A DNA stretch of 52,255 bases, from positions 1-52,255 of the forward strand of contig NZ_RAWA01000021.1 of NCBI RefSeq assembly GCF_003611675.1, in the 5' to 3' direction. This document shows, in pieces, positions 25,593-33,335 of the stretch. Within the stretch, counting starts at the first letter, position 1. Each line of letters starts with the position of its first letter. This stretch comes from Corallococcus sp. CA053C. GTDB taxonomy: Bacteria; Myxococcota; Myxococcia; Myxococcales; Myxococcaceae. Position numbers and translations under genes: made by a program. The notes beneath the pieces were generated by a model. The model did not search any database. It saw only the letters and a list, made by a program, of their open reading frames with translations, and had not been told where the DNA came from.

Positions 25593-25664
25593 GGCCCTGT
25601 CGTCTAGTGGTTAGGACGGAGCCCTCTCACGGCTCAAACTCGGGTTCGAATCCCGGCAGGGTCA
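25593..25664 (+). tRNA. tRNA-Glu (anticodon CUC)
   Basis: Acceptor GGCCCTG pairs with CAGGGTC (one G-U), D arm with GTCTAGTGGTTAGGAC, anticodon stem GAGCC/GGCTC with loop CTCTCAC (anticodon CTC), T arm with GGTTCGAATCC; discriminator A, no encoded CCA. The spacer of 76 bases after tRNA-Gln contains a 7-bp hairpin (25526-25532 with 25540-25546), perhaps a processing signal. A strong terminator follows. Confidence 0.95.
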
Positions 25665-25669
25665 CTGAG

Positions 25670-25708
25670 ACGCCCATCTTCTGAAAAGAAGGTGGGCGTT
25701 TCGCTTTT
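25670..25708 (+). terminator. Rho-independent terminator after tRNA-Glu
   Basis: ACGCCCATCTTCT (25670-25682) pairs with AGAAGGTGGGCGT (25687-25699) around a GAAA tetraloop (13 bp, one G-U), followed by TTCGCTTTT. It ends the gltX/tRNA region. Confidence 0.85.
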
Positions 25709-25726
25709 GCGGGCTTGGGAGTGCTC

Positions 25727-25749
25727 GGGGCGCGCGGCTTGCGCGCCCC
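25727..25749 (-). terminator. GC-rich hairpin after the 25756-26739 gene
   Basis: GGGGCGCGC (25727-25735) pairs perfectly with GCGCGCCCC (25741-25749) across a 5-base loop, seven bases beyond the stop of the response-regulator gene. No T-run follows on the minus strand, so termination efficiency is uncertain. Confidence 0.5.
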
Positions 25750-25755
25750 GCCCGC

Positions 25756-26739
25756 TCAGGCCGCCGTGATGCTCTGGCGGAAGGCGTCGAGCGCGGCCGT
25801 GAGCCGCTCCTGGGCCCGCTGGATGCCCCGGCGCATCAGCAGCATGCGCACCTTCTCCGGCAGGACGCGGGCGGCGTTGGCCTGCCCGTAGCCCACCAGG
25901 TCCATGCGCAGGGTGATGGCCTCCAGGAGGTCGCTCAGGTCGGCGTCCGCGCCGGCCAGGAGCACCACGTCGGGAGAGCGGCCCTGGAGGCGCTCGGCCA
26001 GCGTGCGCCACTGCGGATCCCCGGTCTCCACCACCACCACGTCCGCGCTTTCCAGCTGGGGCGAGTACGGCGGCAGGTCCACCACCTCGAAGCGCGCGTC
26101 CTGCAGCACCTTCACGGCCTCGCTGCTGCCCACCACCGCCACGTGGCCGTGCTGGCCCAGGCGCACGGCCTCCTCGTAGTTGCGCAGCTCTGTCTCCAGC
26201 GCCACGTGCGCGGGCTCCGGCGCGTCGCGGCCCGCGTCCAGCAGCGCCGCGGCCTGACGGGCGACTTCGCGGGCGCCGTTGCGCGTGCGCACGCGCTCCG
26301 TGCGGCGCTCCAGCGCGCCGCGCACCTTGGCGCGCAGCACGCGCAGGTCGTCGAAGGGCTTGAGGATGTAGTCGCTGGCGCCGGCGGCGAAGGCGGCGAT
26401 GACGGACTCGGAGCTGGCGTAGGCGGTGATCATCACCGCCTCCAGCGCGGGCTGCATCCGGCGCGCTTCGGCGATGAGCTCCACGCCGCCCATGCCGGGC
26501 AGGTTCTTGTCCGTCACCAGCACGTCGAAGCGCTGGTCCTTCAAGAGCACGAGCGCTTCTTCCGCGCTGCCCACGGGGGACACGACGAGGTCCGCTTCAC
26601 GCCTCAGGAGGCGCACGCAGATGTCGAGCACCACCGGCTCGTCATCCACCAGCAGCACCTTCGAGGCGAGCGTCCCCCGCCCTTCCCCATCACCTTCGCC
26701 GGTCTCGAACGGGAGATCCATGAATTGGGAGGATCGCAC
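25756..26739 (-). CDS. Response regulator with unassigned C-terminal domain
   Basis: Of 327 aa, residues ~26-145 are a receiver: LLVDDEP, phospho-acceptor Asp in VTDKNLPGMGG, TAY and LKPFDD with the conserved Lys. A short helix with many Arg (LERRTERVRTRNGAREVARQ) leads into a second alpha/beta domain (~190-275: HVAVVGSSEAVKVLQDARFEVVDLPPYS, ADVVVVETGDPQW) that looks like a degenerate receiver-like Rossmann fold, then a helical tail. No DNA-binding domain is visible. The start may be GTG 26739 or ATG 26721; neither has a clear ribosome site. Divergent from a small membrane protein gene by 54 bases. Confidence 0.85.
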   Translation of the reverse strand: MRSSQFMDLPFETGEGDGEGRGTLASKVLLVDDEPVVLDICVRLLRREADLVVSPVGSAEEALVLLKDQRFDVLVTDKNLPGMGGVELIAEARRMQPALEAVMITAYASSESVIAAFAAGASDYILKPFDDLRVLRAKVRGALERRTERVRTRNGAREVARQAAALLDAGRDAPEPAHVALETELRNYEEAVRLGQHGHVAVVGSSEAVKVLQDARFEVVDLPPYSPQLESADVVVVETGDPQWRTLAERLQGRSPDVVLLAGADADLSDLLEAITLRMDLVGYGQANAARVLPEKVRMLLMRRGIQRAQERLTAALDAFRQSITAA

Positions 26740-26793
26740 AGCTCACGTCCAACTTCGAGGGTGGGAAACGGGCGGTCCGCCTATGCTCGCGCA

Positions 26794-27372
26794 GTGAGCT
26801 TCGAAGACGCGCTCCGGGAGAACCGGGTGCCGCCGCTGCTGGGCGACGTGCGGCTGTTCTACGACGGGGGACGGCTGGTGGGTGAGTCCCTGCCGCCGCC
26901 CTGGACGCTGAGGATGCTGCCAACGCTCTGCCTGGGCCTCGCCGGGGTGAGCACGGTGGTGGGCCTGGTGTTCCTCGTGCTGGACGCCTCCCGGACGCCG
27001 GGCGCCGCGGCCCTGCTGCTCTTCCTCGCGGGGGCCCTGGTGGCGGGCGCGCTGCTCTTGGAGTCGCGGCTGAAGCGCCGCCGCTTCGTCCTGCACTTCA
27101 AGACGGAGTCGCTGCGGCTGGAGACGCTCGCGTGGGCGCCGGGGGCCGCGCGCACGGAGACGCTGCCCTTCGACGACGTGCGCGCGGTGCACATCGTCCA
27201 GCCGTCGGGAGGCGGCTACTCGCTGGTGGTGGAGTACGGCCCGGAAGAAGCGCCACGACGCGCACTGCTGGTGCGGGACGTGCGGCCCGCGGAGGGGGAG
27301 ACCCTCCACCGGGTGTGGCGCCTGCTGCACAACGCCTTCGGGCTCAAGGGGGCGGGGCTCGCCGGAAGATGA
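26794..27372 (+). CDS. Small two-helix membrane protein of unknown function
   Basis: The 192-aa protein has two adjacent membrane helices (~41-62 and ~68-90), a basic loop (LKRRR), then a soluble C-terminal beta-rich domain ([38 protein letters not shown]) reminiscent of bacterial PH-like domains, which is a weak impression. The start is GTG 26794 ([16 protein letters not shown]); the frame is open far upstream, but that stretch is antisense to the response regulator. Its 3' end overlaps the converging histidine kinase gene by 29 bases. Confidence 0.75.
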   Translation: MSFEDALRENRVPPLLGDVRLFYDGGRLVGESLPPPWTLRMLPTLCLGLAGVSTVVGLVFLVLDASRTPGAAALLLFLAGALVAGALLLESRLKRRRFVLHFKTESLRLETLAWAPGAARTETLPFDDVRAVHIVQPSGGGYSLVVEYGPEEAPRRALLVRDVRPAEGETLHRVWRLLHNAFGLKGAGLAGR

Positions 27373-28501
27373 GCTCGATCTCCGTGCCCTCGCCCGGCGT
27401 GGACGACAGGCGGAGCTGACCTCCGAACTGCGTCACCAGCTCCTTGCAGATGGACAGGCCCAGCCCGGTGCCAATGCCCACGGGCTTGGTGGTGAAGAGC
27501 GGCTGGAACACGCGCTCCTGCAACGCGAGCGGGATGCCGCACCCGTTGTCCACCACGGACAGCACCACCTCCGACTCGCGCGCCGCCCACTTCACGTCGA
27601 TGCGGCCCGGCCGGCCCGTGCCCTCCATCGCCTGCGCCGCGTTGACGATGAGGTTGAGCAGCACCTGGCACAGCTTCACCGGCCCGAAGACGATGCGCAC
27701 GGGGTCGCCGTTGCTCGACAGCCGCGCCCGGTCCCGCACCTCCGCGCGCGCCAGCTTCACGGCGAAGGACACCACTTCGGCCACGTCCGCGGTGGCCTCC
27801 ATGTCCTCTCCACGCGCCTGGGCGCGCAGGCCCAACGCCACCTCGCGCAGGTGGCCCGCGCCCTCGGAGAGGTCCTTGATGAGCGCCGGCAGGTCCTCGA
27901 TGGTGGAGGACACCTCCGCGTCCGGATCCGTCGCCAGGTGGCGCGACACGTACTGCACCACGCAGTGCATGTCGCGCTGGAGCGAGGACACGTTCTGCGT
28001 GAGGTAGCCCACCGGCCCCATCAGCTCGTGCGCGATGCCCGCGGTGACCTGCCCCAGCGTGGCCAGACGCTCGGACTTCATCATCCGGCCTTCCACCTCG
28101 CGGATGCGCAGCTCCAACCGGGCAATCTTGAGCGCGTCCTCCAGCGCCGCGAGCAGCTCCGCGCGGTCCCACGGCTTGACGAAGTAGCGTGTCACCTGGC
28201 CGCGGTTGACGGCGTCGATGACGGCCTGCATGTCCGCGTACGCCGTGACGAGCATGCGCTTGGCGTCCGGCGCGATGGTGCGGGCGCGCTCCAGCAACTC
28301 CACGCCCGTCATCCCCGGCATGCGCTGGTCCGACAGCACCACGCCAATCTCCCCGCGTCGCTGCTCCAGCAGCGCCAGGGCCTCGTTGGGGGACGAGCAC
28401 CGGAAGATGCGAAACCGCTGCCCGAAGTTGGCGTCGAACACCCTCAGGTTGAGGGCGTCGTCGTCCACGTACAGCACGGCGGGCAGGTCCGAGGCGTTCA
28501 T
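27344..28501 (-). CDS. Histidine kinase with N-terminal receiver domain
   Basis: The 385-aa soluble protein begins with a receiver (~8-125: LYVDDDALNLRVF, D in LSDQRMPGMTG, TAYAD, KPW). A coiled linker follows, then a HisKA-type box GIAHELMGPVGYL and a complete ATPase domain: N-box LLNLIVNAAQAME, G1 VVDNGCGIP, F-box FQPLFTTKP, G2 GTGLGLSICKELV. In the H-box the usual Arg-Thr-Pro is Met-Gly-Pro. REC-first kinases often receive phosphate from another kinase. I chose ATG 28501 because GGAGG lies six bases upstream; an in-frame start 18 bases further up has none. Output partner not obvious; the regulator at 25756 is the nearest candidate. Confidence 0.92.
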   Translation of the reverse strand: MNASDLPAVLYVDDDALNLRVFDANFGQRFRIFRCSSPNEALALLEQRRGEIGVVLSDQRMPGMTGVELLERARTIAPDAKRMLVTAYADMQAVIDAVNRGQVTRYFVKPWDRAELLAALEDALKIARLELRIREVEGRMMKSERLATLGQVTAGIAHELMGPVGYLTQNVSSLQRDMHCVVQYVSRHLATDPDAEVSSTIEDLPALIKDLSEGAGHLREVALGLRAQARGEDMEATADVAEVVSFAVKLARAEVRDRARLSSNGDPVRIVFGPVKLCQVLLNLIVNAAQAMEGTGRPGRIDVKWAARESEVVLSVVDNGCGIPLALQERVFQPLFTTKPVGIGTGLGLSICKELVTQFGGQLRLSSTPGEGTEIELIFRRAPPP

Positions 28502-28565
28502 GGAGCTCCTCCAGACCATGGCTTCCTCATCCGGAAGACAGGCTGGTCGCGCCGAAGATAACGCG

Positions 28566-28614
28566 CACCTCCGCCCGCGCGCCTGGGGGTACGTTGTACC
28601 CAGGGCCGGAGGTG
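28566..28614. repeat. Nested inverted repeat between 28501 and 28650
   Basis: Outer arms CACCTCCG (28566-28573) and CGGAGGTG (28607-28614) are perfect. Inside, CCTGGGGGTAC (28582-28592) pairs with GTACCCAGG around GTT with a small bulge. It lies downstream of the DUF2795-like gene and upstream of the kinase gene, both on the minus strand, so it can be a terminator of the former or a regulatory structure or operator of the latter. Confidence 0.5.
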
Positions 28615-28649
28615 GGCATCGAGGGGCACCCCGACGGGAAGCGCCCGAC

Positions 28650-28922
28650 TCAGGCGGTGATGTCCCCGACGGCGAGGACCACGGCCTCCACGGAGGCGAA
28701 ACGTCCCCGGGGCAGCGTGCCCAGCAGCGACAGCACGTGCGACGGCGCCTCGTTCTCGCGCGCCACCCAGGTCAACTGCTCCGAGGTGAGCGGGAACACC
28801 GCGCCCTGAAGCGCCTGCTGCAGTGAGTGCGCCGGGGACACCACCGGGACCAACGGAACCGGCGAAGGCTCCACCTCCCGCAGTCCAAGTCCCAGGCGCT
28901 CGCGAGTCATGTCGTCGTTCAT
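28650..28922 (-). CDS. Small DUF2795-like protein
   Basis: The 90-aa product has a compact C-terminal domain LQGAVFPLTSEQLTWVAREN ... LGTLPRGRFASVEAVVLAVG that fits the pattern of the DUF2795 family (hydrophobic-Pro-Leu, Ala-Arg-Glu-Asn, Leu-Pro ... Phe/Tyr). No biochemical role is established. The first ~30 residues are low-complexity. The nested inverted repeat 36 bases downstream probably ends its transcript. Confidence 0.7.
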   Translation of the reverse strand: MNDDMTRERLGLGLREVEPSPVPLVPVVSPAHSLQQALQGAVFPLTSEQLTWVARENEAPSHVLSLLGTLPRGRFASVEAVVLAVGDITA

Positions 28923-29105
28923 TGGCTGAGAAGTTAAGCAGCGAACCGCGCCGGCTGCTGGTCTTTTTTCGCCATCCGAAGGGAGTCAGGCAGGCGAGCG
29001 CCTCCCACCCACATCCCCCCGGGTGGCCGCTCCACGCCGGGCATCCCACCGTACCGCCAGGAAGTCCCCTTTCAGGCCCTGCTCGCGCGGGGGAGGAGCG
29101 ACACC

Positions 29106-29312
29106 ATGGCGAACAAGAAGCAGCAGGACCCGAAGCCCGTGAAGCACGTCCAGGCGACCCGGCCGGAGCCGTGGCCCGGCATCCAGGGGCGCTCGCAGGA
29201 GCATGAGGAGGAGCTGCCCACGGGCACGAAGCGCTCCGAGCAGGCGAGCGTCACCGACGCGCAGCGCAAGCTGGAGAAGGACGTGGAGTCGGACGAGCCG
29301 ACGCGGGAGTAG
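29106..29312 (+). CDS. Small hydrophilic protein of unknown function
   Basis: A 68-aa, strongly charged protein without hydrophobic core (many Lys, Glu, Gln, Pro), likely disordered. It is believable as a gene because GGGGGAGGAG stands seven bases before the ATG, the strongest ribosome site in this part, and a terminator-like hairpin follows 14 bases after the stop. The 183 bases upstream (28923-29105) should hold its promoter; I see no certain element there. Confidence 0.65.
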   Translation: MANKKQQDPKPVKHVQATRPEPWPGIQGRSQEHEEELPTGTKRSEQASVTDAQRKLEKDVESDEPTRE

Positions 29313-29326
29313 CCAGGACCGCCCCT

Positions 29327-29351
29327 GCCCCCGTGCACGACGCACGGGGGC
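29327..29351. terminator. Intergenic hairpin between converging genes
   Basis: GCCCCCGTGC (29327-29336) pairs perfectly with GCACGGGGGC (29342-29351) around ACGAC. It stands between the end of the 68-aa gene and the end of pdhC, so it can serve both strands. No T-run. Confidence 0.55.
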
Positions 29352-29378
29352 GAGGGGGTTGGGCCGGCGGCTCGACCG

Positions 29379-31034
29379 CTAGAACAGCAGACGCGTGGGG
29401 TGCTCGAGCAGGCCCTTCAGCTCGCGCAGGTACTCCGCGCCGGTGGCCCCGTCGATGACGCGGTGGTCACCCGACAGCGTCACCGTCATCACCTTGCGCA
29501 CGACGACCTGTCCGTCGCGCGCCACGGCCTTCTCCGCCACCGCGCCCACCGCGAGGATGGCGGACTGGGGCGGGTTGATGACGGCGATGAACTGGTCGAT
29601 GCCGTACATGCCCAGGTTGCTCACCGTGAGCGACCCGCCGGTGTACTCGGCGGGCTTCAGGGCGCGCTTGCGGGCGCGCTCCGCCATGTCGCGGGACTCG
29701 GCGGAGATGGTCTGCAGGCCCTTCAGGTCCGCGTCGCGGATGACGGGCGTGATGAGCCCGTCCTCGATGGCGACCGCGATGCCCACGTCCACGGTGCCGT
29801 AGTGCAGCACCTGGTCGCCCTGGAGCGACACGTTCATCTTCGGGGAGCGGCGCAGCGCGATGGCCGCCGCCTTCACGATGATGTCGTTGACGGACACCTT
29901 CACGTCCAGCGCCTTGGCCTCCTCGCGGATCTTCACCGCGGCCTCCATCTCCACCTCGACGGTGAGATAGAAGTGCGGCACGCCGGGCTTCACCTCCGAC
30001 ATGCGCTGGCCAATCACCTTGCGCATGGAGGACATGGGCACGGCCTGCGGCTCCGGACGGGTGCCGAAGGCGCGGACCTCGGGCTGCGCACCGGCCTTCT
30101 TCGCCGCGGGCGCCGCCTGCTGGACGGGAGCCTTCGCCAGGCCCTGGCCCAGCGCCTGCTCCACGTCGCGCTTCACCACGCGACCGAGCGGACCCGAGCC
30201 ACGCACCTGCGCCAGGTCCAGCCCGCGCTCCTGCGCCATCTTCTTCGCCAGGGGGCTGGCGCGCAGCCGGCCTCCGCCTGAAGCCGGAGCGGCCTCGCGG
30301 CGCAGCGGAACGACCTGGGCCCCGGCGGGCGGAGCGGACGGAGCCGCAGCGGGAGCCTGGGACGCGGCCGGCTTGGACGCGGCGGGCGCGGCCGCCCCGG
30401 CCTTGGCACCCTTCGGGGTGAGGTACGCGATGGGCGCACCGACGTTGGCCAGGTCGCCTTCGCCCACGACGATGCGCGCGAGCGTGCCGTCGTCGTACGC
30501 CTCCACCTCGAGGTTGGACTTGTCCGTCTCCACCTCGGCGATGGCGTCACCGGAGGAGACCTTGTCGCCCTCCTTCTTGAGCCACTTGACGATCTTCCCC
30601 TCCTTCATCGTCGGGGAGAGCGAGGGCATCAGGATGGCGAGCCCCTCCCCCGCGCCGGACGCGGCGGGGGCCTGCTCCGGAGCCTTCGCGGGCGGGGCCG
30701 CGGGCTTCGGGGCTTCAGCCTTGGGGGCTTCGGACTTCGGAGCTTCGGTCTTCGCGGGAGCGGCCGCGGCGGGCGCTCCGCCGGAGACCTTCTCGCCCTT
30801 GGCGCCGAGGTAGCCGATGGGGGCTCCCACCGTCGCGACCTCGCCTTCGGGCACGGAGATCTGCAGCAGGTAGCCGTCGTCGTACGCCTCCACCTCGAGG
30901 TTGGACTTGTCCGTCTCCACCTCGGCGATGGCGTCTCCGGAGGAGATCTTGTCTCCCACCTTCTTCAGCCACTTGATGATCTTCCCCTCCTTCATCGTCG
31001 GGGACAGGCTGGGCATCTGGATGGGCGTCGCCAT
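29379..31034 (-). CDS. pdhC: Pyruvate dehydrogenase E2, dihydrolipoyl acetyltransferase
   Basis: The 551-aa subunit has two lipoyl domains (residues 1-80 and ~132-210) with lipoyl-lysines K43 and K172 in ETDKSNLEVEA. They are joined by Ala/Pro/Lys linkers, then comes an E1/E3-binding domain (~252-290, RASPLAKKMAQERGLDLAQV) and the catalytic acetyltransferase domain ending in SGDHRVIDGATGAEYL with the active-site His. It transfers the acetyl group to CoA in the cytosolic PDH complex. Gene starts three bases after pdhB, with GGGAG nine bases before its ATG; third in the pdhA-pdhB-pdhC operon. The E3 gene is not in the window. Confidence 0.96.
   Translation of the reverse strand: MATPIQMPSLSPTMKEGKIIKWLKKVGDKISSGDAIAEVETDKSNLEVEAYDDGYLLQISVPEGEVATVGAPIGYLGAKGEKVSGGAPAAAAPAKTEAPKSEAPKAEAPKPAAPPAKAPEQAPAASGAGEGLAILMPSLSPTMKEGKIVKWLKKEGDKVSSGDAIAEVETDKSNLEVEAYDDGTLARIVVGEGDLANVGAPIAYLTPKGAKAGAAAPAASKPAASQAPAAAPSAPPAGAQVVPLRREAAPASGGGRLRASPLAKKMAQERGLDLAQVRGSGPLGRVVKRDVEQALGQGLAKAPVQQAAPAAKKAGAQPEVRAFGTRPEPQAVPMSSMRKVIGQRMSEVKPGVPHFYLTVEVEMEAAVKIREEAKALDVKVSVNDIIVKAAAIALRRSPKMNVSLQGDQVLHYGTVDVGIAVAIEDGLITPVIRDADLKGLQTISAESRDMAERARKRALKPAEYTGGSLTVSNLGMYGIDQFIAVINPPQSAILAVGAVAEKAVARDGQVVVRKVMTVTLSGDHRVIDGATGAEYLRELKGLLEHPTRLLF
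30488..30630. repeat. Direct repeat, copy 1 (second lipoyl domain of pdhC)
   Basis: These 143 bases align without gaps to 30875-31017 with roughly nine in ten bases identical. Both code for the lipoyl-lysine half of the two lipoyl domains of E2. This degree of DNA identity, including third positions, points to recent duplication or gene conversion between the domains. Confidence 0.8.
30875..31017. repeat. Direct repeat, copy 2 (first lipoyl domain of pdhC)
   Basis: Partner of the repeat at 30488-30630; it encodes the N-terminal lipoyl domain. The long identical stretch around the lipoyl-lysine codon could allow recombination that deletes one domain while keeping the reading frame. Confidence 0.8.
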
Positions 31035-31037
31035 CGC

Positions 31038-32024
31038 TCAGGCTCCCTCGCGGTACAGGACCTTCTTGATGGCCGCGATGATCTTGGGCGCGTCCGGCTG
31101 GGTCGCGTTCTCCAGGTTCGCCGCATAGGACATGTTCACGTCGAGCCCGGTGACGCGCACCACGGGCGCGTCCAGCTCGTCGAACGCCTGGGACTGGATG
31201 AGGTCCACCACGGACGCGCCAATGCCAGCGAGCGCCCAGCCCTCCTCGCAGATGACGGCGCGGTTCGTCTTGCGCACGCTCTTGAGGATGGCCTCTTCAT
31301 CCAGGGGCCGCAGGGTGCGCAGGTCCAGCACCTCCACGCTGATGCCTTCCTTCGCCAGGGCCTCCGCGGCCTCCATGCAGAAGTAGTACATCCGGCTCCA
31401 GGTGATGAGCGTGACGTCGGTGCCCTCACGCTTCACGTCCGCCACGCCCAGCGGGACGATGTGCTCGCCCTCCGGCACCTCGCCCTTGAGCGCGTAGAGC
31501 CGCTCGCCCTCGAACATGATGACCGGGTTCTCGTCCCGGATGGCGCTCTTGAGCATGCCCTTGGCGTCCGCCGGGGTCGCAGGCGCAATCACCTTCAGGC
31601 CGGGGAAGTGCGCGTAGTTGGCCTCCAGCGACTGGCTGTGCTGGCTGGACAGCCGGCCACCCGCGCCGCCCGGGCCGCGGAACACGATGGGGCATCGCAG
31701 CTGGCCGCCGCTCATGTGGCGCAGCTTGGCCGCGTTGTTGACGATCTGGTCCATCGCCAGGATGGCGAAGTTCCAGGTCATCATCTCCACCACCGGGCGC
31801 AGGCCCACGGCGGCGGCGCCCACGCTCAGGCCGGTGAAGCCCAGCTCGCTGATGGGCGCATCGATGATGCGCGCGCTGCCAAACTTGTCCAGCAGGCCCT
31901 GGGACACCTTGAAGGCGCCGTTGTAGCGACCTACCTCCTCGCCAATGAGGAACACATTGGCGTCGCGCTCCATCTCCTCGGCGAGCGCCTGGTTCAACGC
32001 TTCGCGATACATCAACTCGGGCAT
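31038..32024 (-). CDS. pdhB: Pyruvate dehydrogenase E1 subunit beta
   Basis: The 328-aa protein is full length for the E1-beta/transketolase C-terminal family: YREALNQALAEEMERD, FLIGEEVGRYNGAFKVSQGL, FRGPGGAGGRLSSQHSQSLE (active-site loop) and the C-terminal CEEGWALAGIG. With E1-alpha it decarboxylates pyruvate and acetylates the lipoyl groups of E2. The start ATG has GGAG five bases upstream; the gene lies 54 bases after pdhA and three before pdhC. Confidence 0.96.
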   Translation of the reverse strand: MPELMYREALNQALAEEMERDANVFLIGEEVGRYNGAFKVSQGLLDKFGSARIIDAPISELGFTGLSVGAAAVGLRPVVEMMTWNFAILAMDQIVNNAAKLRHMSGGQLRCPIVFRGPGGAGGRLSSQHSQSLEANYAHFPGLKVIAPATPADAKGMLKSAIRDENPVIMFEGERLYALKGEVPEGEHIVPLGVADVKREGTDVTLITWSRMYYFCMEAAEALAKEGISVEVLDLRTLRPLDEEAILKSVRKTNRAVICEEGWALAGIGASVVDLIQSQAFDELDAPVVRVTGLDVNMSYAANLENATQPDAPKIIAAIKKVLYREGA

Positions 32025-32078
32025 CGTCGGCTCCGAACTCGAACTCGAAAGGGTTGTGCCTGGGGGAAGGACCGAGCG

Positions 32079-33206
32079 CTAGCGGCTCAGGCCCGCCTTC
32101 TTGTCAGCCGCCTCGGCCTCTGCGCGGGGCTCCAGGTCCCACGTCACCTTCAGCTCCTGGCCCGTGGGGTACTTCGGCCAGTTGGTGACCTTCACGCCCA
32201 GCACGCGCTCGCGCGGGCGCACGTCCTCCTCACCCGGCTCCACGATGGTGTCGCGCCACAGCTCTTCCACGCTGGGCTCGGGCGACTCGTCGGCGAACTT
32301 CACCGCCGCGTCCACCGTGCGCTTCTCCTCCTCCTCGATGGCCTCGAAGTCCGCGTCCGACAGCCCCAGCTTCTGCTTCAGCGCGTACTCGCGCAGCTTG
32401 GGGATGGGGTCGTTGCGGCGCTCGTCCTCCACCTCCTGCTTGCTGCGGTAGGTGGCCGGGTCCGCCATCGAGTGGCCACGGAAGCGGTACGTGTTCGCCT
32501 CCATCAGCACCGGGCCCTTGCCCGCGCGGCAGTACTCCGCCGCGTCCTTCACCGCCTCGTACATCTTGAGGACGTCCATGCCGTCCACGGCCTCGCCCCG
32601 CATGCCGTACGCGGAGGCGCGCTTGTGGATCTCCGGCACCGCCGACGTGCGCGCGATGGCCGTGCCCATGCCGTAGCGGTTGTTCTCGCAGATGTAGATG
32701 ACCGGCAGCTTCCACTTCTGCGCCATGTTGAAGGTTTCGTGGAACGCGCCCTGGTTCGCGGCCGCGTCGCCGAAGAAGCACACCGTGACGCGGTCCTCGT
32801 TGCGGTAGCGCGCCGCGAAGGCCATGCCGGCCGCGAGCGGAATCTGCCCGCCGACGATGCCGTAGCCCCCGTAGAAGTGGTGCTCGATGTCGAAGATGTG
32901 CATCGAGCCGCCCTTGCCCTTGCTGTAGCCGGAGCCCCGGCCGAACAGCTCCGCCATGATCATCCCGGCGTCGCTGCCACGGGCGAGCGGCTGCCCGTGG
33001 TCGCGGTAGGCGGACAGCATGTAGTCATCCGGACGGATGGCCTCGTTGCACCCGACCGCCACGGCTTCCTGGCCAATGTACAGATGGCAGAAACCGGCGA
33101 TCTTCCCCAGCGTGTACTGCTGGCCCGCGCGCTCTTCGAAGCGACGCAGGAGGTACATCTTCCGGTACATCTTCAACAACAGGTCCTTCGAGTACGCGCT
33201 GGCCAC
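32079..33206 (-). CDS. pdhA: Pyruvate dehydrogenase E1 subunit alpha
   Basis: The 375-aa subunit carries the thiamine diphosphate motif GDAAANQGAFHETFNMAQKW ... CENN and the phospho-loop region with YRFRGHSMADPATYRS, hallmark of E1-alpha. The start is the GTG at 33204-33206 with GGAGG nine bases upstream; the frame is open 40 codons further, but that extension is Arg/Pro-rich and unlike the family. First gene of the pdh operon; its promoter should lie in the 129 bases between 33207 and 33335, where I see no certain element. Confidence 0.96.
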   Translation of the reverse strand: MASAYSKDLLLKMYRKMYLLRRFEERAGQQYTLGKIAGFCHLYIGQEAVAVGCNEAIRPDDYMLSAYRDHGQPLARGSDAGMIMAELFGRGSGYSKGKGGSMHIFDIEHHFYGGYGIVGGQIPLAAGMAFAARYRNEDRVTVCFFGDAAANQGAFHETFNMAQKWKLPVIYICENNRYGMGTAIARTSAVPEIHKRASAYGMRGEAVDGMDVLKMYEAVKDAAEYCRAGKGPVLMEANTYRFRGHSMADPATYRSKQEVEDERRNDPIPKLREYALKQKLGLSDADFEAIEEEEKRTVDAAVKFADESPEPSVEELWRDTIVEPGEEDVRPRERVLGVKVTNWPKYPTGQELKVTWDLEPRAEAEAADKKAGLSR

Positions 33207-33335
33207 CGCGGCATGCCTCCGTCTGGGCCGCCCCTGTGGACCCGAGGGGGAAGGGCGGCGACGCCGTGCGCCTCTTAGCGCGCGGCCAAGGGACTTCCAA
33301 AGCCTTTCAGAACTGCTCTCCGCCACGCCTTCCTT

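Noticed and set aside
26143-26793. Long upstream extension of the small membrane protein
   Set aside because: Antisense to the response regulator and unlike a protein; GTG 26794 starts the membrane-protein-like sequence.
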